DNA of 5,549 bases, from NCBI GenBank assembly GCA_000980735.1, contig LBFQ01000027.1, forward strand, positions 1 to 5,549. The letters run 5' to 3'. Source of the stretch: Candidatus Caldipriscus sp. T1.2 (lineage in GTDB: Bacteria > Hydrothermota > Hydrothermia > LBFQ01). A program made the position numbers and the translations under genes. Shown here piece by piece: positions 1 to 4,389 of the stretch. Below the pieces are notes generated by a model. It worked only from the letters and a program-made list of their open reading frames with translations. It did no database searches and was not told the origin of the DNA. The stretch's first letter is position 1, and each line of letters starts with the position of its first letter.

Positions 1-81
1 CGATACCACCCAACCCGCAACCACAACCCTTTTTCCAACCAAAGATGAATCTATCTCACCGCAAGTGTGGGTTCTATGCAT
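1..81 (-). CDS. aspS: Aspartyl-tRNA synthetase, N-terminal fragment (cut by window edge)
   Basis: AspRS charges tRNA-Asp (and in many bacteria also tRNA-Asn) with aspartate in the cytoplasm. Only the first 27 codons lie in the window, from ATG at 81-79 to the left edge. They read MHRTHTCGEI at the start and end in VVVAGWVVS. The RTHTCGE block followed by a GK-V-V-x-GWV strand is the typical opening of bacterial AspRS, where the OB-fold anticodon-binding domain begins; archaeal/eukaryal AspRS lacks the TCGE form. The gene starts 23 bases after the glycosyltransferase stop on the same strand. I see no Shine-Dalgarno sequence: the start is preceded by a C-rich stretch and a TACAAT hexamer (90-95), so it may have its own promoter. 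The call rests on the N-terminal motif alone; catalytic motifs are outside the window. Confidence 0.85.
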   Translation of the reverse strand, partial: MHRTHTCGEIDSSLVGKRVVVAGWVVS

Positions 82-89
82 AAGGGGGA

Positions 90-95
90 ATTGTA
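90..95 (-). promoter_or_regulatory. Putative -10 box just upstream of aspS
   Basis: On the minus strand TACAAT is followed by eight C/T-rich bases and then the aspS ATG. It resembles the boxes in front of the TatD-like gene and glnA (TATAAT and TAAAAT, each followed by a C-rich run and ATG). It would place transcription start at or within a few bases of the start codon. No good -35 is visible. It lies in the 23-base gap after the glycosyltransferase gene. Support is by analogy only. Confidence 0.35.
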
Positions 96-104
96 TGGAA
101 GAAC

Positions 105-1193
105 TCACATAGTCTTTTGGTCGCCTAAAATTACCCTTAACCAACATTCTCTTGACTCTTCAACAAAAACCCTAAGCGCCTCCCTCCTAAGATTCTCCCC
201 CAAATTTAAAACCTTCTCCCTTGAGGACAACAGATTTCTTAACCTTTCAATCAAAACCTTTATGTCCCCACAGAAGACGTTGTAAGCTATCCCTTCTACC
301 CTTACGTTCAGGGATAAAACGGGTGTCCCACAGAGCATTGCCTCCAAAATTACATTTGGGATCCCTTCCGATTCCGAATTTGATGTATTCACCAAAACCC
401 AAGAACTTGATATTAACTTTAAGGTTTCTTTTCTGGGGAGCTTCCCAAAAAATTTCAAGTTTCCGGGCCTGTCCCTTATAAGTTCCTCATTGCCGTATCC
501 CACCATAAGGAATTCGCATTCGGGAAATTCTTTGGCAAGATCAATAAAAATCTTTGGGTTTTTGTTTTCGTCCAATCTACCCACCCATATTACCGTGGGT
601 TTTTCAAATTTTTCAAACTTTTTCGGAATTTCCTGTAAGTTTTTGCACATCCTAATTTCCTTCCACCAAAACCTTTCCTCCGCCTTTCCCCTCTGCTCCT
701 CATTTTGGGCTACCACGAGATCCGCACCTTCAAGGGAGATGTTTATTAGAAGATCCAACAAAAATCCAAAAATTGCCCGAATTTTCCCTTTTCTTGATAA
801 AAACCTCGCGTACTTCAAGAAATCAATGCCCTCCTGCGCATTTGAGCTCCAGATGAAAGTTGATGAAAGGAGAACCTTTGATAGGAAACCCACAACCGTT
901 AAGGCACTCCTTCCCCTCTGAAATACTAAAGTTGGCTCAAGCTCCAAAACCCTTTTAAGGAATATTGGAATCTTTAGGATCTCATAGCGTGGGTTTCTCA
1001 AATAATGGACGAAAAGCTCACCCTCCTTTATTACTTTCCCCACCTTGTTTTGATCGTTGGTTGAAACCAAAAGGTGAGATTCTCTGTATTCGGAGAGGAG
1101 TTTGGCAATTTGATAAACCTGAAGGTGGGAACCCGTTATAAAGGCGCTTTCGTCGTTAGGATGGAAATCCGATAAAAATACCAACCTATCCAA
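105..1193 (-). CDS. GT4-family glycosyltransferase (GT-B fold), sugar acceptor unknown
   Basis: This 362-residue protein is a retaining glycosyltransferase of the GT1/GT4 (RfaB-like) group; such enzymes move a sugar from a nucleotide donor to a lipid, glycan or small acceptor, often at the inner face of the membrane. The C-terminal nucleotide-binding half is clear: GRLDENKNP at 205-213, with R206 and K211 where phosphate-binding basic residues are expected, the strand CEFLMVGYG at 226-234, and the E-x7-E motif SEGIPNVILEAM (E276 and E284) followed by CGTPVLS. The N-terminal half is diverged, with a GSHLQVYQIAKLL helix near 21-33 in place of a clear GG loop. Length is normal for the family. 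The start is TTG; AAGGA lies five bases upstream and the frame overlaps the pyrF stop by 8 bases, suggesting translational coupling. Donor and acceptor cannot be told from sequence. No signal peptide or clear transmembrane helix is seen. Confidence 0.85.
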   Translation of the reverse strand: MDRLVFLSDFHPNDESAFITGSHLQVYQIAKLLSEYRESHLLVSTNDQNKVGKVIKEGELFVHYLRNPRYEILKIPIFLKRVLELEPTLVFQRGRSALTVVGFLSKVLLSSTFIWSSNAQEGIDFLKYARFLSRKGKIRAIFGFLLDLLINISLEGADLVVAQNEEQRGKAEERFWWKEIRMCKNLQEIPKKFEKFEKPTVIWVGRLDENKNPKIFIDLAKEFPECEFLMVGYGNEELIRDRPGNLKFFGKLPRKETLKLISSSWVLVNTSNSESEGIPNVILEAMLCGTPVLSLNVRVEGIAYNVFCGDIKVLIERLRNLLSSREKVLNLGENLRREALRVFVEESRECWLRVILGDQKTM

Positions 1194-1851
1194 TTTCTTC
1201 CTTTACCCTCCTTAACTTTCCCAAGGGGTCGTAGCTTTCCGTTATCTCCCTTCCCAAAACCAGCACATCATCTTTATCCAACCATCTCTTTACTTCAAAT
1301 ATATCCGTCGCAAATATGTGGTCATCTTTACTCCTCTCAATTCTAACACCGGGAATTACCAATTTCAAGCTCTTAAAGTTTTTCCTTACGAACCTTGCAA
1401 ATTTTCCGGGAGCAACCAAGCCCCATGCACCAGCCTCGGATGAGATCCTTGCTATGTTTGAAATTAAACCCTTTACCCCCCTCTTGAAAACCCCAAGCGC
1501 CCAATCCTCGCTTATGCTAGTCATAAGGCTAACTACCGCTATCTTTATGTCCTCCCTCTTCTTAACCGCCCATTTAACCATCTCGTACCCACCTATCCCA
1601 TGAACCGTCAAGATCTCAACCTTGGGGATCTCCTCAAGGGATAAGGATACAACCGATGGTATATCGTTGAGCTTTAAGTCAAGGAAGACCTTTATGCCGT
1701 CCCGTATAAGGGCGGATACCTCCTCCTTCCCCTTTCCCAAATACAAGGGTAATCCCACCTTGAAGAGCTCAACTTCCCCCCTTAAAAGGTTTATGGTTTT
1801 CCTTGCTTCATCCCAACTTTTAGTGTTAAGGGCTATGCATATACGGGTCAT
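1186..1851 (-). CDS. pyrF: Orotidine 5'-phosphate decarboxylase
   Basis: PyrF converts OMP to UMP with release of CO2, the last step of de novo UMP synthesis, in the cytosol. The 221-residue product has the single TIM-barrel length typical of compact OMP decarboxylases. Visible motifs are K31 (LFKVGLP), the signature DLKLNDIP with D58, K60 and D63 forming the Lys-Asp-Lys-Asp catalytic network with K31, TVHG with H84, PGVR at 167-170 (phosphate/loop region) and GREI at 200-203 before a DP. One oddity is N9 in CIALN, where the family normally has Asp at the end of strand 1. I chose the ATG at 1851: it starts just before strand 1 and AGGA lies nine bases upstream. A longer in-frame ATG at 1914 would add 21 residues deep inside the upstream gene. 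The start overlaps the upstream gene by 26 bases. Confidence 0.9.
   Translation of the reverse strand: MTRICIALNTKSWDEARKTINLLRGEVELFKVGLPLYLGKGKEEVSALIRDGIKVFLDLKLNDIPSVVSLSLEEIPKVEILTVHGIGGYEMVKWAVKKREDIKIAVVSLMTSISEDWALGVFKRGVKGLISNIARISSEAGAWGLVAPGKFARFVRKNFKSLKLVIPGVRIERSKDDHIFATDIFEVKRWLDKDDVLVLGREITESYDPLGKLRRVKEEIG
1199..1203 (-). promoter_or_regulatory. Shine-Dalgarno for the glycosyltransferase TTG start
   Basis: AAGGA on the minus strand lies five bases before the TTG at 1193-1191, inside the last codons of pyrF. It supports this non-ATG start, which places the first beta-strand (LVFLSDF) right at the N-terminus as expected for a GT-B enzyme. Confidence 0.55.
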
Positions 1852-2689
1852 ATTCGTATATCCTAACGGAGAAATCCCCAAACTGAGATAAGTTTTCCAA
1901 AAAATTCTCCCCAAAAACCTTTATTTCCCCTTTTATTTTCGCCACTATCCCCAAAAAGACCCCCTTGTATCCGAACGCGGGGATAAAAACACCTCCCTTC
2001 GTGTAAAATATACCAAGCCAAATGTTTATCTCTTTCTTTGAGATCCTCCTTATCTCCTCAACACCCTCTTTCCCCACCTTCTCGTAAGGTTTTACGAAAA
2101 ACGGTAAATTCACGGAAAGTGCAACTACTGGATCTACGGGTACCATCTTCGCTTCACTTTCAGGGAAGTCCTTAATATCAATTTCCCTCACATCCCCTTC
2201 ATAAGAGAACGCCAAAACCAATTTCCCCAAAATTACCGAAATTGCATAATTTTCCACCTGAAGGAAGAAAGTGGAAGGGGGTAGGGAGGATTTTATTTTT
2301 CTGACGCCTTCGGGATCCACGGTTTTTGGAATTCCAACTGGCATCCTAAGGAGTACCTCAATTTCCTCCCTTGATGGTACCCTCCTTCCCAAGCCCTCCA
2401 ATTTCTTTAGATCCCTAAAGACTATCTTCCTTATAAGTTCCTCGTTCGGGATGAAAACTTTGGCGGGCGTATCCGAGAATTCGTACTTTCTCACAATACT
2501 TTTAGGCCAATCAAATATCCTTTCCAAATTTTCAACGGAGGAGCCCCAAGTGCTCTCCAAACCCACAACATCCCCATCCTTCAAATAGACAATTACCACC
2601 CCATAACCTTTATCGGGAGGGGGTATAAAGTGCAACTTGGCGGTCTCCCTCTTTTTTAATGCTAAGTATAAAATAACCGAGGGATTCAC
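1826..2689 (-). CDS. Conserved-looking hypothetical protein between pstC and pyrF, function unknown
   Basis: I do not recognise this 287-residue protein. It is not a membrane protein: there is no signal peptide and no long hydrophobic helix. Residues 1-75 alternate short strands and helices, with a run reading VVIVYLKDGDVVGLES then an SVENLERIFDW helix. That layout (strand, DG turn, strand, helix ending in W) weakly recalls DUF4388/PATAN-type domains, which occur in bacterial signalling proteins; this is a guess. A charged linker at 80-135 contains an acidic/basic helix (SREEIEVLLRMP). The C-terminal part (about 138-280) is again strand-rich, with many Gly, Lys and Phe/Val alternations. The start is GTG at 2689, eight bases after the pstC stop; no other good start is close. 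A TATAAT lies seven bases upstream. The end overlaps pyrF by 26 bases, so the two are probably co-expressed. The composition matches its neighbours, so it looks native. Confidence 0.7.
   Translation of the reverse strand: MNPSVILYLALKKRETAKLHFIPPPDKGYGVVIVYLKDGDVVGLESTWGSSVENLERIFDWPKSIVRKYEFSDTPAKVFIPNEELIRKIVFRDLKKLEGLGRRVPSREEIEVLLRMPVGIPKTVDPEGVRKIKSSLPPSTFFLQVENYAISVILGKLVLAFSYEGDVREIDIKDFPESEAKMVPVDPVVALSVNLPFFVKPYEKVGKEGVEEIRRISKKEINIWLGIFYTKGGVFIPAFGYKGVFLGIVAKIKGEIKVFGENFLENLSQFGDFSVRIYEYDPYMHSP
1861..1864 (-). promoter_or_regulatory. Shine-Dalgarno for pyrF, inside the upstream gene
   Basis: AGGA on the minus strand is nine bases before the ATG at 1851 and lies within the 3' end of the upstream reading frame. 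It favours this start over the longer one at 1914 and suggests translation coupled to the upstream gene. Confidence 0.45.
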
Positions 2690-2696
2690 ACCGAAT

Positions 2697-2702
2697 ATTA
2701 TA
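2697..2702 (-). promoter_or_regulatory. Putative -10 box upstream of the hypothetical gene, overlapping the pstC stop
   Basis: A perfect TATAAT on the minus strand spans the pstC TAA stop and is followed by seven bases and the GTG start. The spacing would put transcription start at or within a base or two of the GTG. No convincing -35 is visible. It may be a chance product of the AT-rich pstC end, but the same arrangement is seen at other starts here. Confidence 0.35.
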
Positions 2703-3570
2703 AAACCGACCTTTTCCTTAAAAAGTAAGCCAGGAGGTTAAAGAAGAGGGTCATTAAAAAGAGCATAAAACCCACCGCAAATATGGTGCTAAATTCCAAA
2801 GTTCCATGTGGCACATCCCCGAGGCTAACCTGAACAATATAGGCGGTCATAGTCTCTATGGGTTCCAAAGGGTTCAAGGTTAGGTTGGGCTTTTGTCCAG
2901 CCGCTATTGCGACTATCATGGTCTCACCTAAAGCCCTTGATATTCCCAAAATAAAGGAGGAGGCTATGCCCGAAAAGGCGGTGGGAATCACCACATTAAA
3001 TATAGTTTGGAACTTTGATGCCCCAAGGGCGTAAGATGCCTCCCTCAAGGTGTTGGGAACCGCCCTCATAGCGTCATCGGAAAGGGAGGATATTATCGGT
3101 ATTATCATAATACCCATCACGATTCCTGCGGAAAGGGCGTTAAAACCCGAAAGGTTCGGTATAAAGGTTTTTAGGAAAGGGGTTACGGTCAAAAGGGCGA
3201 AATACCCATACACAACCGTTGGAACACCCGCCAGGATCTCCACAAGGGGTTTTAGGATCCTTCGCGTTTTTTCCCTTGAATATTCGCTCAGATATATCGC
3301 TATAAAGAGTCCAAATGGTATTGAAATGGACATTGCTATGAGGGATGTTAAGAAGGTTCCCGCAACAAGGGGCCAAATTCCAAAACGCTTTTCGTAAAAC
3401 AGGGGTGTCCATTGGGTATCAAGGAGGAAATCCTTAAGGGGAACCTTAAGGAAAAACTGGAAAGATTCGTAAAGAAGTATGGCTACTATTCCCAACGTCG
3501 TAAGAATCGTTATGCTTGATATTCCCAAGAGAAGAAGTTCAACCAACTTATCAAACCACTTTGCCCGCAT
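2698..3570 (-). CDS. pstC: Phosphate ABC transporter permease PstC
   Basis: PstC and PstA form the inner-membrane channel of the high-affinity phosphate importer PstSCAB. The 290-residue product has an N-terminal helix (about 11-35), a loop, and about five further hydrophobic segments (roughly 66-95, 108-133, 147-163, 198-225 and 263-284). The binding-protein-dependent permease EAA loop, which docks the ATPase, is clear at 177-200 (EASYALGASKFQTIF, then VVIP). SRALGETMIV at 211-220 is the PstC/PstA signature, and the N-terminal helix plus length favour PstC over PstA. I chose ATG at 3570, giving MRAKWFDKL just before helix 1. GTG at 3585 adds five residues and sits four bases after a TATTAT box, so it is a real alternative; ATG at 3633 would run into the divergent gene. 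No pstA, pstB, pstS or phoU follows: the next gene is a soluble protein, so partners must be encoded elsewhere. Confidence 0.9.
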   Translation of the reverse strand: MRAKWFDKLVELLLLGISSITILTTLGIVAILLYESFQFFLKVPLKDFLLDTQWTPLFYEKRFGIWPLVAGTFLTSLIAMSISIPFGLFIAIYLSEYSREKTRRILKPLVEILAGVPTVVYGYFALLTVTPFLKTFIPNLSGFNALSAGIVMGIMIIPIISSLSDDAMRAVPNTLREASYALGASKFQTIFNVVIPTAFSGIASSFILGISRALGETMIVAIAAGQKPNLTLNPLEPIETMTAYIVQVSLGDVPHGTLEFSTIFAVGFMLFLMTLFFNLLAYFLRKRSVL

Positions 3571-3586
3571 TGGCAATTCTAACACC

Positions 3587-3595
3587 GTTATAATA
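3587..3595 (-). promoter_or_regulatory. Putative -10 region of the leftward pstC operon
   Basis: The minus strand reads TATTATAAC here, offering TATTAT or TATAAC as a -10. Transcription would start near the GTG at 3585 or give a leader of about ten bases before the ATG at 3570. It is the reverse complement of the -10 of the rightward gene, so the two promoters would share the same base pairs. No -35 stands out, and no Pho-box-like direct repeat was found in the 30-base gap. Confidence 0.35.
3589..3594 (+). promoter_or_regulatory. Putative -10 box of the rightward TatD-like gene
   Basis: Perfect TATAAT followed by ACCCCC and then ATG at 3601. With the usual 6-7 bases from -10 to transcription start, the mRNA would begin at the start codon itself, i.e. 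be leaderless. There is no Shine-Dalgarno sequence in front of this ATG. Candidate -35 hexamers (TTGGCA at 3570, TTGCCC at 3561) are at wrong spacing (13 and 22 bases). Confidence 0.5.
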
Positions 3596-3600
3596 CCCCC

Positions 3601-3954
3601 ATGCAAATATTTGATCCTCACATACACTTTCAATCCGCTTCTTTATATGACCTTGAGCTTATGTCCCTTTCGGGAGTTAAGTTTATAGTGGGTTTTTCGC
3701 AACCTGCTTACAGATTCTTCCACCCGGAGACCTATTTGGATCATTACGAGAGGCTTTTAAGGTTTGAAAAAGCTAGGGCGGAGAGCGTGGGAATAAAAAC
3801 ATATTTGGCTATGGGAATATCCCCAAAGGCAAAGATGAGGGATCCCCTAATAATTCTGGAAAGCCTTGAAAATTACCTAAAGCTTGACGTTGTGGTAGCC
3901 ATAGGGGAATGTGGAATAGAAGATATATACGATGTTGTGAGCTTGAAACCCTAA
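3601..3954 (+). CDS. TatD-like/COG1099-type metal-dependent hydrolase, N-terminal part of a frameshifted gene
   Basis: The frame opens with MQIFDPHIHF, where H7 and H9 form the HxH motif of the amidohydrolase/TatD TIM-barrel superfamily. It runs through LSGVKFIV (strand 2), a DHYERLLRFEKARAESVGI helix, LAMGISPKA (family pattern G-x-x-P) and VVAIGECGIED, where E103 is the expected strand-4 metal ligand. The pattern best fits COG1099, predicted TIM-barrel hydrolases of about 255 residues known mainly from archaea; their substrate is not established to my knowledge. The frame then ends after 117 residues, while the rest of the barrel continues in the -1 frame, open from 3888 and ending at 4370. 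One extra base near 3934-3938 would join the halves into about 256 residues. The gene diverges from pstC and probably starts at its own promoter as a leaderless mRNA. Either this is a pseudogene, a sequencing error, or (less likely) recoding. Confidence 0.7.
   Translation: MQIFDPHIHFQSASLYDLELMSLSGVKFIVGFSQPAYRFFHPETYLDHYERLLRFEKARAESVGIKTYLAMGISPKAKMRDPLIILESLENYLKLDVVVAIGECGIEDIYDVVSLKP
3888..3954 (+). other. Frameshift zone within the TatD-like gene
   Basis: Both the first frame (stop TAA at 3952-3954) and the -1 frame (open after a TGA at 3885-3887) are readable only in this stretch, so the shift must occur here. Family-like sequence in the first frame runs through ECGIED (to about 3924) and resumes in the other frame at CELETLKVMFEF (from about 3936). 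That places the break near 3925-3938. A lost base, for example one T in GATGTTGTGAG, explains it. I see no X-XXY-YYZ slippery heptamer, so programmed -1 shifting is not supported. Confidence 0.7.
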
Positions 3955-4370
3955 AGGTTATGTTTGAGTTTGGGAGGAGATATAAAAAACCTGTTTTTGT
4001 TGATTTGCCCGAAGAGGGAAAAAGAAATGCGATAAAAAAGGTTTTAAAGTTGGCCGAGGAGGCGGATATTCCGGCGAATTTGGTGGTTTTAAACGGGATT
4101 GATGTTTGGACAGCCTTGGACTTTCAAGATTTACCCGTATGGTTTTGCTTTAATTTACACCCAAATCCCCCAAAAAACCTTACGGAAAACGTACTAAAGG
4201 GAGATTTACCCCTTGACAGGATCCTCATATCCTCAAACTTCGACCCGTACGCGAAGGACCCCCTCCTCCTTCCAAAGGCGGTTTTGGATCTGAAACTTTT
4301 GGGGTACGAAGATATAATCTTGGAGAAGGTTTTTTACGAAAACCCAAAGAGGTTGTTTGGATTGTCCTAA
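3909..4370 (+). CDS. TatD-like/COG1099-type hydrolase, C-terminal part of the frameshifted gene
   Basis: This frame holds the second half of the barrel. The nominal ATG at 3909 gives MWNRRYIRC, which is not family-like; real homology seems to start at ELETLKVMFEFGRRYKKPV. Strand 5 reads VFVDLP where the superfamily expects a His, strand 6 reads LVVLNGID with Asn at 62 where a His is expected, and strand 8 reads ILISSNFDP with Asn at 110 where an Asp is expected. The terminal block KDPLLLPKAVLDLKLLGY, with YENPKRLF further on, is strongly family-like (DP-x-x-x-PK, then ENPK near the C-terminus). No ribosome-binding site supports separate translation. It ends 19 bases before glnA, on the same strand. 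The absent metal ligands suggest a non-catalytic or decaying protein, though my residue alignment is from memory of the family and not from a computed alignment. Confidence 0.65.
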   Translation: MWNRRYIRCCELETLKVMFEFGRRYKKPVFVDLPEEGKRNAIKKVLKLAEEADIPANLVVLNGIDVWTALDFQDLPVWFCFNLHPNPPKNLTENVLKGDLPLDRILISSNFDPYAKDPLLLPKAVLDLKLLGYEDIILEKVFYENPKRLFGLS

Positions 4371-4377
4371 GCGTCCA

Positions 4378-4383
4378 TAAAAT
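4378..4383 (+). promoter_or_regulatory. Putative -10 box of glnA
   Basis: TAAAAT is followed by ACCCAG and the glnA ATG, the same six-base spacing and similar sequence as TATAAT-ACCCCC-ATG upstream of the TatD-like gene. It lies in the 19-base gap after the TatD-like stop. This implies a leaderless glnA mRNA; no Shine-Dalgarno precedes the ATG. The best -35 (TTTGGA at 4356-4361, 16-base spacing) matches TTGACA at only three positions. No inverted repeat for a nitrogen regulator is seen in the short gap. Confidence 0.45.
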
Positions 4384-4389
4384 ACCCAG

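Noticed and set aside
67..921. Plus-strand open frames opposite the glycosyltransferase and aspS (67-285, 221-481, 490-921)
   Set aside because: They lie antisense to a well-supported gene, have compositions typical of reverse-strand shadows (rich in Ser, Pro, Leu, Phe, Arg) and show no family motif.
1852..1914. Longer pyrF start at ATG 1914
   Set aside because: It adds 21 residues before strand 1 and deepens the overlap to 89 bases; the ATG at 1851 has an AGGA at good spacing.
2690..2697. Terminator between pstC and the hypothetical gene
   Set aside because: The gap is only eight bases and I see no GC-rich hairpin with a T-run there.
3575..3603. Archaeal origin, suggested by the COG1099-type hydrolase and AGG/ATA codon use
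   Set aside because: No TATA/BRE element about 25 bases before the starts; AspRS opening is bacterial and the hexamers sit at bacterial -10 spacing for leaderless mRNAs.
3571..3633. Longer pstC start at ATG 3633
   Set aside because: It would run 33 bases into the divergent gene and add a non-family-like tail; starts at 3570 or 3585 fit helix 1 and the putative promoter.
3888..3954. Programmed -1 ribosomal frameshift
   Set aside because: No X-XXY-YYZ slippery heptamer in the zero frame and no obvious stem-loop just downstream; a lost base is simpler. Not fully excluded.
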